Shown: positions 25,908-34,782 of the stretch, piece by piece
Layout: the number at the start of each line of letters is the position of its first letter
How positions within the stretch are numbered: position 1 is the stretch's first letter
NCBI GenBank assembly: GCA_021158105.1
Contig: JAGGVH010000016.1
Location: 1 to 49,023, forward strand
Source of the DNA: Microcaldota archaeon
GTDB taxonomy: Archaea; Micrarchaeota; Micrarchaeia; Anstonellales; JAGGVH01
Length of the DNA: 49,023 bases
Direction: 5' to 3'
Program-made: the position numbers and the translations under genes
The notes under the pieces: model-generated
Database searches by the model: none
Seen by the model: only the letters and a program-made list of their open reading frames with translations
Told to the model about the DNA's origin: nothing

Positions 25908-26867
25908 TTAGATATGAATCTTTGATAATATCTTTTTAAAATGTAACATCTTTTCAACAGCCTTTCTGCTCCAATCAATCAGATGGATTTTGTCTTCATC
26001 TGTCAATTCAATTATCTGTTTTTCACAAGGTATACTGAGGCGAACCCTTGCAGCCACAGGAAGTTCTTCCCACACCATTTCGCCATCCACATCATCGTAA
26101 ACAACTTTTTCAATGTCTGTTTTATATTTTTCAAGTTCGTGAAGAATAGCATGATTTTTGTCAGGGGATTGGGTGGTGTGGATTATAAGATCTATTGAAT
26201 ACTTTTTTATTGTTGGATTAAAACCAATAGAATAAAAAATATTAGACCGTCCAGAATTGAACATCATAACATGTTGTCCAACCGCAGGTTTAATATGGAC
26301 ATGAAGCGGTGCGAGAGCATCAGACAACAATGAAAAATAGTTTTCATAAGCAATCTTTTTTTCAGTTTTTTGTTTTTCAGTCAGAGTAAACTCAGGTCTT
26401 CTTACAACATTATAATCAAAAGCATACGGAGAATCATTAATTTGATATATTCTGAACTCAACAGCAAAAATGTTTAGTTGTATTATATCCAATGCTGTTA
26501 TATGTTCTTCATTGAATTTCTCTGCAATCCATACAGCAAACCGTGCATCTTCTGCTGCCGAATATGTAACAATTTTCCCAAGGTGATCATGATTTGAAGT
26601 TCCAAACTGCACTTCTATGATTATCTTATCACCAGTTTCCTGTATTGTACCAGTTATATCCTCATAATACCGTCCGGAAAATTTTTGGTGTTCAGTGTCT
26701 ATTATCGTTAATCCTATAGATTCTGATAGGGCGTTCAACATTCCAAACTCATTTTCACTTATATAACTAGTCAGCTCCCTTTCATCATCAAAAACTGTTT
26801 TCGGTTTAATTCTTTTCAATGAAACAAGATTGGTTGTTATTCTGTTTGTTGTATTTTTAGGTTTCAT
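25908..26867 (-). CDS. DUF4268-like protein with PD-(D/E)XK nuclease-type fold
   Basis: I start at MKPKNTT (319 aa), because the palindromic TATA box lies about 26 nt upstream; the longer ORF start is a TTG. Residues about 70-110 hold YEDITGTIQETGDKIIIEVQFG, then HDHLGKIVTYSAAEDARFAVWIAE. This D...ExQ plus HLGKxxTY pattern belongs to DUF4268-associated proteins, often grouped with restriction or defence genes. The final 150 residues resemble the DUF4268 domain (YFSLLSDAL). It is divergent from the winged-helix gene and convergent with the HAD gene, 5 bp apart. Confidence 0.7.
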   Translation of the reverse strand: MKPKNTTNRITTNLVSLKRIKPKTVFDDERELTSYISENEFGMLNALSESIGLTIIDTEHQKFSGRYYEDITGTIQETGDKIIIEVQFGTSNHDHLGKIVTYSAAEDARFAVWIAEKFNEEHITALDIIQLNIFAVEFRIYQINDSPYAFDYNVVRRPEFTLTEKQKTEKKIAYENYFSLLSDALAPLHVHIKPAVGQHVMMFNSGRSNIFYSIGFNPTIKKYSIDLIIHTTQSPDKNHAILHELEKYKTDIEKVVYDDVDGEMVWEELPVAARVRLSIPCEKQIIELTDEDKIHLIDWSRKAVEKMLHFKKILSKIHI

Positions 26868-26888
26868 GATGTTTTTGTACTGCAATCA

Positions 26889-26898
26889 GTTTATAAAC
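26889..26898. promoter_or_regulatory. Palindromic TATA box shared by divergent genes
   Basis: GTTTATAAAC reads the same on both strands and is the only TATA-like element in the 55-bp gap. Its centre is about 26 nt from the ATG at 26867 and 29 nt from the ATG at 26923, so one symmetric box appears to serve two leaderless or near-leaderless transcripts. Confidence 0.65.
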
Positions 26899-26922
26899 AT
26901 TTCTCCATAATTAACAACCACT

Positions 26923-28167
26923 ATGGTTACAATGATACAACGTAAAATACAAGTTGATAAAATCAGAACTGAGGTTAAAGAGGAAATTGACAAAATAAAG
27001 TATGACAAAGAAAATTTATTATTCTTTATTAATGATCAAAAAAGGATAATAAACGTTGCAATCAAAAAACATATCTCCCCTGAAAGAGTAAAAGAACTTG
27101 AAGACCATCTTGAAAATCTTAAGAAAAGAAAGAAATATGTTGATAAAATAGACACTAACGAATTTTACAAGATAAGATTAAACAAAGAATTGAGGACACA
27201 GGCAATAAAGAATGTTATGGAGATTAAACTCCCTGAACCGCCAATGGAGAAATGGATGGAAATATTGTTTACTAATGAAGAATATGAATCTGTTAAGCAC
27301 AGGACAAAGGTTAACAATAATATTATTGATAAACTTGACATGATGTATAGAATAATAGAAAATATCAAATGTTCAAAAGAATGTGCTGCAAAGATGGCAA
27401 GAGCACATTTTGAACACAATGTCCCAGAAAAATTCTTAACCTATTTACACCTCAACATAAGTCCAATTGAGTGGAAGGAAGCATTCAAGACATTCTGCGA
27501 ACTTGGAGAGTATGCAGTGTGGGCAACACCTGAAGATTGGACAATATTTGGAAAAGGATTGGTTGAAGAAGTTGAGAAAAGAAAACAACATCCGTCAGAA
27601 GAAACAAGAATGTTCTTAGAAAAATATCACATATCAAAAACGTCTGCATTTGCAATCATAAGATTCTTAACAGAAAAAAATATTAACATCCCGAAAAATA
27701 AAGAAGATACAAATAAAATTATCAAGAAGTATGGACAACAAATAATAAACAGTAAATTCATTTTCACAAACAAAAAGGCGTTCTCAAGAATGATGAATAC
27801 TGCTTTCAAAAAAATCTTTAGAGGGCCGCATCTTAAAATCTCAACATCTGTCAAAAATGAAATAAAAGATTATATTGACCCGGAAAGGGTTGAAAAAATA
27901 TTAAACTGTTTTATGAACGGTTACCCCAAAACCAAAAACAACCCAATACATATCACCGATATCAAGGATGCTGTTAAACTGCCAAAAGGTAGTGTAGAAA
28001 AAGTATTAAACTTCTTGAACCATATTGGAATCGTCAGACAATTCTATTCAAAAGATGGTGTTGCAAACAGATATTTTCTAATTTTGGATAGGAATGCAAT
28101 AGATAAGGAATGGCATAACCTTTATGATGAGATTGAAAGGTTTATTAAAGTTACGAACGAGAATTAA
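26923..28167 (+). CDS. Unrecognised 414-aa protein with C-terminal winged helix
   Basis: The N-terminal 90 residues form a charged coiled coil (KEEIDKIKYDKENLLFFINDQ, then ERVKELEDHLENLKKRKK). The middle is helical. Residues about 335-385 look like a winged helix (ITDIKDAVKLPKGSVEKVLNFLNHIGIVRQFYSKDGVANRYFLI). No family is recognised. It may regulate or partner the divergent DUF4268-like gene, with which it shares a promoter. A second ATG three codons downstream is an alternative start. Confidence 0.7.
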   Translation: MVTMIQRKIQVDKIRTEVKEEIDKIKYDKENLLFFINDQKRIINVAIKKHISPERVKELEDHLENLKKRKKYVDKIDTNEFYKIRLNKELRTQAIKNVMEIKLPEPPMEKWMEILFTNEEYESVKHRTKVNNNIIDKLDMMYRIIENIKCSKECAAKMARAHFEHNVPEKFLTYLHLNISPIEWKEAFKTFCELGEYAVWATPEDWTIFGKGLVEEVEKRKQHPSEETRMFLEKYHISKTSAFAIIRFLTEKNINIPKNKEDTNKIIKKYGQQIINSKFIFTNKKAFSRMMNTAFKKIFRGPHLKISTSVKNEIKDYIDPERVEKILNCFMNGYPKTKNNPIHITDIKDAVKLPKGSVEKVLNFLNHIGIVRQFYSKDGVANRYFLILDRNAIDKEWHNLYDEIERFIKVTNEN

Positions 28168-28211
28168 TAACTTTGTAGAATTATAAATTTGTAAATTCTT
28201 TGGTTGATATT

Positions 28212-29966
28212 ATGAGTATAAGAATAGCAGTCATTGATAGAAAGAAATGTGTTAAGGATAAATGCGGATACCTGTGCCAAAAATTTTGCCCCGGAGTGTT
28301 GATGGGGGAAGATACTATAACAATCGATGATAAGGGATACCCAGTAATCTCTGAACTGTTGTGTACAGGGTGTGGAATCTGTGTTAAAAAATGTCCTGTC
28401 GATGCAATAACAATCGTAAACCTTCCGATCGAAGGAAAAGAACCAACCTATCAGTACAATGTAAATGCCTTTAGATTGTACGGGATACCTCTGCCCAGTG
28501 AAGGTGTCACGGGATTTGTGGGCAAGAATGGGATTGGAAAGTCCACATCAATGAAGATATTAACAGGCATGCTAAAACCGAACTTTGGGGAATATGACAA
28601 AGAATGGGATTGGAAAGAAATATTAGATAAAATGAACAATATTGAACGTGCGTACTTTAGCAAGATAGCTGATAAAAAGGTTGAAGTGTCTTATAAACCA
28701 CAACACGTTGACATGTTTTTGAGGCCATTCAAGGGCACTGTAGAAGAATTGTTCAGAAAGGTCAACCCCAAAAGGATAGATGTTAATGAAGCTGTTGAGA
28801 TGTTTGAACTTAAACCTATTATGAAACGTAAACTTACTGAGTTGTCAGGAGGTGAACTGCAAAAGATTGCAATCGCAGCAGCATACATAAAAGATGCAGA
28901 ATTTTATTTCTTTGATGAGCCAGCATCATACTTGGATGTTGAACAAAGATTACTTGTTGCAAAGATGATTAAACAGCTTGCAGATGAAAAAAGAGTTATA
29001 GTGATTGAACATGACCTTGCACTGTTTGATTATTTAGCAGATTATGTCTATGTTTTTTACGGACTTGAAAATACTTATGGTGTTGTGTCAGGCATAAAAT
29101 CTGTGAGGAATGGGATCAATGAATACCTGAACGGTTATCTTAAAGATGAAAATGTCAGGTTTAGGGATCATGAAATAATATTCAGCCAAAAAGCTGAGGA
29201 AGAAGGCGAAGGGGAAGTAATGTTGAAATATCCAAAATTCGAAAAGAAATTCAGTAATTTTACATTCTCATCACAGCCAGGAGAAGTTCACAAGGGCGAA
29301 ATAATAGGAATACTCGGGAGGAATGCAATCGGCAAATCATTATTTGTTAAGATGTTGGCAGGGATCGTTAAACCTGACAACATTGAATGGGAAAACACAC
29401 TCAAGGTCTCTTACAAACCACAGTATGTAAAAGCAGAAGAAGACATATTAGTAAACCAGTTGTTTTCAAACGAAAAACTTAATCAGTTCATATTCAACGA
29501 ATCTGTGAGAAAACTAGGGATAAGCAAACTGATGGACAAACCATTGACTTCGTTGTCTGGGGGCGAACTTCAAAGGATAGCAATAACATTGGCATTGTCG
29601 CGTGAAGCTGACATTTATCTGTTTGACGAGCCGTCAGCGTTCCTTGACATTGAACAGAGGTTAGAGTTTGCATCGCTTCTTCATTCTGTGATATCAAATT
29701 CTGACAAGGTATGTTTTGTTGTTGACCATGACTTAGTATTGATTGAACTGCTGGCAAAAAAGGTTATGCTGTTCTCAGGAAAAAGTTCAATCAACGGCAT
29801 GACGTCACAACCTGTTAAAAAGTATGATGGGATGAACCTCTTCCTTAAAAAGATGGGGGTTACGATGCGCAGGGATGCTGACACATTAAGACCGCGAATT
29901 AACAAGCCGGGTTCTGTAAAGGACAGGGAACAGAAAGAAAAAGGAAACTATTATGAAGTTATATAA
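28212..29966 (+). CDS. ABCE1/RLI ribosome-recycling ATPase
   Basis: The 584-aa protein begins with two [4Fe-4S] motifs (CVKDKCGYLCQKFCP and CTGCGICVKKCPVDAI). Two ABC domains follow: Walker A GKNGIGKS and GRNAIGKS, signatures LSGGELQKIAIA and LSGGELQRIAIT, Walker B FYFFDEPAS and IYLFDEPSA. ABCE1 splits ribosomes after termination together with aRF1, whose gene is also in this window. I start at ATG 28212 (MSIRIAVIDRKKC) rather than the TTG four codons upstream. It ends 1 bp from the convergent GT-C gene. Confidence 0.97.
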   Translation: MSIRIAVIDRKKCVKDKCGYLCQKFCPGVLMGEDTITIDDKGYPVISELLCTGCGICVKKCPVDAITIVNLPIEGKEPTYQYNVNAFRLYGIPLPSEGVTGFVGKNGIGKSTSMKILTGMLKPNFGEYDKEWDWKEILDKMNNIERAYFSKIADKKVEVSYKPQHVDMFLRPFKGTVEELFRKVNPKRIDVNEAVEMFELKPIMKRKLTELSGGELQKIAIAAAYIKDAEFYFFDEPASYLDVEQRLLVAKMIKQLADEKRVIVIEHDLALFDYLADYVYVFYGLENTYGVVSGIKSVRNGINEYLNGYLKDENVRFRDHEIIFSQKAEEEGEGEVMLKYPKFEKKFSNFTFSSQPGEVHKGEIIGILGRNAIGKSLFVKMLAGIVKPDNIEWENTLKVSYKPQYVKAEEDILVNQLFSNEKLNQFIFNESVRKLGISKLMDKPLTSLSGGELQRIAITLALSREADIYLFDEPSAFLDIEQRLEFASLLHSVISNSDKVCFVVDHDLVLIELLAKKVMLFSGKSSINGMTSQPVKKYDGMNLFLKKMGVTMRRDADTLRPRINKPGSVKDREQKEKGNYYEVI

Positions 29967-29967
29967 A

Positions 29968-31311
29968 TCATTCTTGTTTGCAAACAGAATATCCCACTAC
30001 CTTAACACCATTACTACAATGGACTGGCAGTTTATAGGTTATGGTTAGGGTTTTATCATAAACATTTTCATGGTTTAATGTTATCCAAGGAGTGCAATGG
30101 GTGTTATCCGGAAAGATATAATTATAATCCGGATACCATGTATCAAGATAAATCATCAGCTTACTGCATTCATCAGTCAAAAATTGTGAAGATACCCCTA
30201 ATATATAACCCCCAATCATAAAAAATAATGCAAAAAATAATGCAAAAAATATGATTGATTTATTGTTGACAAATGATGTTGCAAGCGGGAAAAGAAAAAT
30301 TAATGAGATAAACCTTGTGATATCCCCCATCATCCAATGTATTAATATTATGTGGGCAGTTGACAGATGTAACAATCCCCATCCCCTAATGGGTATAATA
30401 TTGTCAAACAATGCAAGAACAATGAGCACTGCGACCAGTAGGATGTACCACTTGGTTTTCATCTCACCTGTGAACGAAAGTAGTATTATCAAGATGACCA
30501 ACGGGTCAAGATACCTAAGATGAGAAGAGGATGATGAGATTAAAATATAAACGATAAGTAGGATTAAATAAGGTTTTAGAATTGTTTTGTTAGGTAGCAA
30601 GAAAACTAAGCCGAACGTGCCGATGGTCAGATAAGGTATGATCTTCATAAGGTTTTCAGGGTTGATATTTGGAGTGTTGCGAAAAAATATCACAGTCAAA
30701 AGTATTAACAATGCTATCAATCCTATCAAAACCATTTTCATGTTTACAGTTTTTTTGTTTATGATGTCTAAGAAAATCAAGATGATAAATGTTAAGAATA
30801 ATGTTGCACCCATAACCTTTGTCAGTGTGGCAAACAATGAAACCAATATAAACAATCCCAAGTTGATGTTAGACTGGTCTGTCCACCATCTTATAAGTAA
30901 AACAAACCCTAACATAAACAAAGGAATGAACAGGTTTTCAGCCATTACCAATGTTGGATAAAACAAAACTGAAGGCAGTAAAATTGAAAATAACATTATT
31001 AAAAACTGGTTAGTCTTATCCTTTGTATATTGAGAGATTAAGTATGCAGGAAACACTAACAAACTCATCATAAAAGCATTAATGTATCCTATAACACCTT
31101 CACCCAGCATTGCCCATAAACTGATAAACAAAGGATACATGGGCCGTGTCCAAAAGAAGTTGTCAGGTGAAAAGGTGGTTAAGGACTTGGCAGATAACAT
31201 GTATAAAGGAGAATCAGGCTGGACATAACCAATACCTGTGAAAAGGATTAATATGGAATGAACAAATAATGATATGAGAAACCAGTATACAACTTTCTCC
31301 AATTTTACCAC
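29968..31311 (-). CDS. Polytopic GT-C-type glycosyltransferase
   Basis: The 447-aa protein has about ten to twelve TM helices. After the first helix comes the acidic loop QPDSPLYMLSAKSL and then FWTRPMYPLFISLW, the arrangement of GT-C transferases that use a lipid-phosphate sugar donor (GT39/ArnT/PMT-like). The C-terminal 80 residues are extracellular with four cysteines. The start is a GTG directly after the stop of the pilin-like gene and without a ribosome-binding site, so translation is probably coupled. Modification of the pilin partner is possible but inferred. Confidence 0.7.
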   Translation of the reverse strand: MVKLEKVVYWFLISLFVHSILILFTGIGYVQPDSPLYMLSAKSLTTFSPDNFFWTRPMYPLFISLWAMLGEGVIGYINAFMMSLLVFPAYLISQYTKDKTNQFLIMLFSILLPSVLFYPTLVMAENLFIPLFMLGFVLLIRWWTDQSNINLGLFILVSLFATLTKVMGATLFLTFIILIFLDIINKKTVNMKMVLIGLIALLILLTVIFFRNTPNINPENLMKIIPYLTIGTFGLVFLLPNKTILKPYLILLIVYILISSSSSHLRYLDPLVILIILLSFTGEMKTKWYILLVAVLIVLALFDNIIPIRGWGLLHLSTAHIILIHWMMGDITRFISLIFLFPLATSFVNNKSIIFFALFFALFFMIGGYILGVSSQFLTDECSKLMIYLDTWYPDYNYIFPDNTHCTPWITLNHENVYDKTLTITYKLPVHCSNGVKVVGYSVCKQE

Positions 31312-31779
31312 TCATTCTTGAACAGTGCCTGTTATTGGAACATCCGGCTTATATTCAAACTGCTGGCCAACAACTGAATATGTAAACCCTATGTTAAAAG
31401 AATATGGCTCGCCGGGATTAAAATTCTTATTCATGTTAATCTTGATTATCTTTTTCTCACTAGGATTAAGTTGTGATGACACTGTAAAACTGTCACTGTT
31501 TAGCCAGACATTATCGATCGTTATCGGGGCAGCCTTATTGTTCTTTATATTCAAAACTAATGTGCCGTCTGAATACAAAGAATGTGAACGAATGCCAATG
31601 TCTGAATAATACCAAAAATCTCTATGTCCTGATGATGACATCTGCGAAACCAGTGAAGGAATATTTGTAAAGAATATCGCTGAAGTTAATATTACAACCA
31701 GTACTATTGCCAGCATTAACAAGTATTCAGTTGCAGCCTGACCTTTTCTTTGTGCTTTTATGATATTGATAACTTTCAT
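31312..31779 (-). CDS. Type IV pilin/archaellin-like secreted protein
   Basis: The 155-aa protein has a textbook class III signal peptide, QRKGQAATEYLLMLAIVLVVILTSAIFF, with predicted cleavage after KG and the conserved Glu at +5 or +6. The exported part is beta-rich (SDGTLVLNIKNNKAAPITIDNVWL and PGEPYSFNIGFTYSV) and resembles FlaG/FlaF- or pilin-type sandwich domains. It would be processed by a FlaK/EppA-type prepilin peptidase; none lies in this window. It is co-transcribed with the GT-C gene. Confidence 0.82.
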   Translation of the reverse strand: MKVINIIKAQRKGQAATEYLLMLAIVLVVILTSAIFFTNIPSLVSQMSSSGHRDFWYYSDIGIRSHSLYSDGTLVLNIKNNKAAPITIDNVWLNSDSFTVSSQLNPSEKKIIKINMNKNFNPGEPYSFNIGFTYSVVGQQFEYKPDVPITGTVQE

Positions 31780-31863
31780 GATGATAATAAAAAGGTAAGG
31801 TATTTAAGCGTTATCACTTTTGCTGAACAATACTATTCGTTTTCATAATAAAGGATTAAATTA

Positions 31864-31932
31864 AAAGTTTAGTTTAAAGTTTTACGCAAAACTTCAAAGT
31901 TTAGTTTGAAATTATGCAATTATTTATAAAGG
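31864..31932 (+). repeat. Direct repeat R1, upstream copy (69 bp)
   Basis: This copy matches the one at 33225-33293 at 65 of 69 positions, and the pair brackets ATPase 1. It contains two modules that both begin AAAGTTTAGTTT, 32 bp apart. The first is centred on TTTT-ACGC-AAAA and the second on AATT-ATGC-AATT. It ends with the gene's TATA box (TTTATAAA, 31923-31930), whose centre is about 27 nt before the ATG at 31954. Confidence 0.95.
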
Positions 31933-31953
31933 TTTTGGAATTTAATATAGTAT

Positions 31954-33216
31954 ATGGACATTATTGAAATTGAAAACCAAAATCCTTGGTGGAATGATGA
32001 GGAATGGTTCAAAAAAGACCAAAAACTTATAACGGTTGAGAGGTCTGCTGTCAGTCTTGAATGGAAGCCATTTAAACTGGCAGAAGGAATTTATATTGTG
32101 TACGGCCCCAGACAAGTAGGAAAAACAACATGGGTTAAACAGGAAATTAAAAAACTTACTGATAAAAAAAAATATAATATATTATACCTCGCATGTGATG
32201 GAATCCTTTCAAATAAGGAATTTAAAAAAACACTCATAGAAATCTTAAAATATAAAAATTTTAAATATATATTTCTTGACGAGGTAACATTCATTGAAAA
32301 TTGGGAACAAATAATAAAATATCTTGCTGATTTAGGTAAATTTGAAGGGAAAACTGTGGTATTGACAGGATCATCATCACTCAATGTACTTAGAAAATCA
32401 GAGAGGCTGACTGGAAGACTAACAAAACAAAAACGATTTTATCCTTTAACATTTAGAGAATTTGTTAATGCAAAGATTAACACATCACCAACCAATGAAC
32501 AGTTATTTTATTTATTTAGGAGATATCTAATTCATGGAGGAATTTTAAAAGTTATTAACGAATATGAAAAAAATGGGTTTGTATCCTCTGACACTGTAAA
32601 TGATTATAGTGGAGCAATAGACGGAGAACTTTCAAAGATAAGGCATTCATCACGAATATTTAATTATATTCTCTCGCGTATCATAAAAACAATGACAAAC
32701 ACAATTTCATGGTCATCTATAGCAGGATCAGAAATTTCACAACCAACTGTATCTGATTATATTGAAATAGGAAAACAGCTTATGTTTATTGAATATATTG
32801 AAAATCTAAATTCATATGACAAGTCTTTCACAAAAAACAAAAAAATTTATTTTGTCGATCCTTTTATGTTTTGGGTTTCGCTCCATAGGATAAAAAGAAT
32901 TGGGGATGTTGGATTGGATAGTATTTTACCATATGAAAGCAAACTTGTGGAAAATGCTGTCTTTTCAAATCTTTTAATATATATTGATAAAAAAATTAAC
33001 CGTTCTATGTTTAATATACGTGATCACTTATTTTATATCAAAGATAGAACTGGGGAGATTGATTTCTACATAAATAAAAAGAAGATTGAAGTAAAATGGA
33101 CTAATAATTTTATTAAAAAACCAGACATTTTATACTTAACAAAAAGCAGTTTAAGCAGGAATGAAATACCTGTATATCAATTTTTATATGATATCGAAAA
33201 ATATGTAGGGTTATGA
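31954..33216 (+). CDS. Archaeal AAA-type ATPase 1 (DUF4143-like C-terminus)
   Basis: The 420-aa protein has Walker A GPRQVGKTT (residues 51-59), Walker B YIFLDEV (105-111), sensor VLTGSSS (136-142) and the family block GRLTKQKRFYPLTFREF. A helical and winged-helix middle follows. The C-terminus carries a PD-(D/E)XK-type pattern (GEIDFYI, then KIEVKW). This architecture belongs to the archaeal ATPase/DUF4143 group, whose function is not established. The transcript is leaderless from the TATA box inside repeat R1. The downstream R1 copy begins 8 bp after the stop. Confidence 0.88.
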   Translation: MDIIEIENQNPWWNDEEWFKKDQKLITVERSAVSLEWKPFKLAEGIYIVYGPRQVGKTTWVKQEIKKLTDKKKYNILYLACDGILSNKEFKKTLIEILKYKNFKYIFLDEVTFIENWEQIIKYLADLGKFEGKTVVLTGSSSLNVLRKSERLTGRLTKQKRFYPLTFREFVNAKINTSPTNEQLFYLFRRYLIHGGILKVINEYEKNGFVSSDTVNDYSGAIDGELSKIRHSSRIFNYILSRIIKTMTNTISWSSIAGSEISQPTVSDYIEIGKQLMFIEYIENLNSYDKSFTKNKKIYFVDPFMFWVSLHRIKRIGDVGLDSILPYESKLVENAVFSNLLIYIDKKINRSMFNIRDHLFYIKDRTGEIDFYINKKKIEVKWTNNFIKKPDILYLTKSSLSRNEIPVYQFLYDIEKYVGL

Positions 33217-33224
33217 AAAATCTC

Positions 33225-33293
33225 AAAGTTTAGTTTGAAGTTTTACGCAAAACTTTAAAGTTAAGTTTGAAATTGTGCAATTATTTATAAAGG
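33225..33293 (+). repeat. Direct repeat R1, downstream copy (69 bp)
   Basis: It is in the same orientation as the upstream copy and has the same two modules (AAAGTT starts at 33225 and 33257, 32 bp apart). It also keeps an intact TATA box (33284-33291). No plus-strand gene follows, so any transcript would start near 33314 and run antisense into ATPase 2. Confidence 0.95.
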
Positions 33294-33316
33294 CTCCGGT
33301 TCTGGACAGATAAAAA

Positions 33317-33374
33317 TATTTCTTTCTGTTCATAGAAAGAAAATTGGTAAATTCTTTCTATTGGTAGAAAGAAA
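33317..33374 (-). repeat. Direct repeat R2, downstream copy (58 bp)
   Basis: Identical at 58/58 to 34671-34728. It contains two inverted repeats, TTTCTTTCT-gttcat-AGAAAGAAA and TTCTTTCT-attggt-AGAAAGAA, whose centres are 32 bp apart. It touches the stop codon of ATPase 2 with no gap and lies 23 bp from repeat R1. Confidence 0.97.
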
Positions 33375-34634
33375 TTATTTTAACAGCCATTTCCAAACGG
33401 GCAAAACTTGAATCTCTCTACCACCTATCTTGATCGTATCCTCAGTGTCATATGTAATAATTTCATTTGAATGTTTGAACATCTTTGATGCTTCTAAAAT
33501 TCCTTTAACTTCTCTGTCATAATTGTCTTGATTTAAAGTGTATGTAACCTGAATAGATTTGTTTGATGTTATAAAATCACATTCAAACCCATTCTTATAA
33601 TAATTAATCATCTTTTCTCTTCTGCGTAGTTCCAAATAAACTATATTCTCCAACATTCTTCCTATATCTTTATCAGGCACATAATAATTTATGAAGGCAT
33701 GGTCCATCACATAATTCTTTTTTGAATATGAAAGCTCTTTTTTCCCTTTATGTCTTGGGGTTATTAAATCTAAGAAATAAACCTCTTTTAGCATACCAAC
33801 ATAACTATGAATAACTGATGTGCTTGATTTATAATTTAAACTTTTTGCAAAATTATGAAACTTATTCATAGAAAATTCTTGAGAATAATTTTTTATTATA
33901 TACTTCATTAACAAATCCATTAAATCTCTATTCTTTATATTATACCTTTCAATTATATCCCTGTAGAATATCGTTTTAAAATAATCATCAATTATGCCCA
34001 ACCGGTTTTCTAAAACAATTTCTGGAAATCCACTCAACCTAACATAATCGTCAAACATTTTTTTTACCTTATGCTGCAATTTTCCATATTCCCAATTCTC
34101 TTTAAGTTTAACTCCTCTAAAAACTAAAAATTCTTTAAATGAAAGAGGAAACAACTCTATAGAATACGCCCTGCCTCTTAAAGATGTTGCAATCTCTCTA
34201 CTAAGTAGATTTGAGTTTGAGCCAGTGATATAAACAGTATATCTTTGCTCCTGTAATCTCCTTATGAATTTGTCCCATCCTCTAATGTTTTGTATTTCAT
34301 CAAAAAAAAGTATTGGTTTTTTGTCTGGATATAATTCATTATATCCTTCTAATATATAATTCAACTGTTCCTTCCTTATGTCTGAAATCCTTTCATTTTC
34401 AAAGTTTATGTATAAAAAATCTGTTATATCTTTACCAACTTTCATCTTTTCATTCATTATTTGATAGAGCAGATATGTTTTTCCAGCTCTTCTCGGACCA
34501 ACAACTGTTATAATTTTATTTATTTTCTTAAACTTGGGTATTTTAACATCTCTTTTGTAAAAATCAGGTATTCCAGTATCATGAAACTCCATTATGATTT
34601 CTTTTATGAACCTTTTTAACTCATAATTTTCCAT
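33375..34634 (-). CDS. Archaeal AAA-type ATPase 2 (DUF4143-like C-terminus)
   Basis: I start at MENYELKRF (419 aa). The ORF-track extension to 34781 merely translates the repeats. Walker A is GPRRAGKTY (residues 46-54), Walker B ILFFDEI (108-114), sensor VYITGSNS, then SLRGRAYSIELFPLSFKEF. The C-terminal nuclease-like motif reads ECDFI...SIQVTY, so the expected ExK has become QxT and cleavage activity is doubtful. A TATA-like tttaaaaa centred 26 nt before the ATG indicates a leaderless transcript, with R2 just upstream of that box. It differs clearly from ATPases 1 and 3. Confidence 0.9.
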   Translation of the reverse strand: MENYELKRFIKEIIMEFHDTGIPDFYKRDVKIPKFKKINKIITVVGPRRAGKTYLLYQIMNEKMKVGKDITDFLYINFENERISDIRKEQLNYILEGYNELYPDKKPILFFDEIQNIRGWDKFIRRLQEQRYTVYITGSNSNLLSREIATSLRGRAYSIELFPLSFKEFLVFRGVKLKENWEYGKLQHKVKKMFDDYVRLSGFPEIVLENRLGIIDDYFKTIFYRDIIERYNIKNRDLMDLLMKYIIKNYSQEFSMNKFHNFAKSLNYKSSTSVIHSYVGMLKEVYFLDLITPRHKGKKELSYSKKNYVMDHAFINYYVPDKDIGRMLENIVYLELRRREKMINYYKNGFECDFITSNKSIQVTYTLNQDNYDREVKGILEASKMFKHSNEIITYDTEDTIKIGGREIQVLPVWKWLLK

Positions 34635-34656
34635 ACTATTATCTACTAAATAAACA

Positions 34657-34664
34657 TTTTTAAA
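34657..34664 (-). promoter_or_regulatory. TATA box of ATPase 2
   Basis: TTTAAAAA on the minus strand, centred about 26 nt upstream of the chosen ATG (34634). It lies just outside the R2 repeat, whose nearest module is centred 24 bp further upstream. Confidence 0.55.
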
Positions 34665-34670
34665 CCTTTC

Positions 34671-34728
34671 TATTTCTTTCTGTTCATAGAAAGAAAATTG
34701 GTAAATTCTTTCTATTGGTAGAAAGAAA
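34671..34728 (-). repeat. Direct repeat R2, upstream copy (58 bp)
   Basis: A perfect copy of 33317-33374 in the same orientation, located immediately upstream of the ATPase 2 promoter. It contains the same two inverted-repeat modules, 32 bp apart. Only 2 bp separate it from the downstream copy of repeat R3. Confidence 0.97.
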
Positions 34729-34730
34729 GT

Positions 34731-34782
34731 TGTTTTCTGTAAAAAACAAAAATGTATGTTTTTGTTCTTTTGAAAAAACAAT
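34731..34782 (-). repeat. Direct repeat R3, downstream copy (52 bp)
   Basis: It matches 36050-36101 at 51 of 52 positions. Two inverted repeats of the form TGTTYT-N6-AAAACA start at 34731 and 34763, exactly 32 bp apart, with a further ACAAAAA-tgtatg-TTTTTGT palindrome between them. It overlaps the stop codon of ATPase 3 by one base. Confidence 0.96.

Noticed and set aside
34635-34781. N-terminal 49 codons of the ATPase 2 ORF
   Set aside because: They translate repeats R2 and R3, and the TATA box lies inside them at the right distance for ATG 34634.
33225-34782. Repeats as a CRISPR array
   Set aside because: Each family has only two copies separated by a whole gene, with no spacers and no cas genes.
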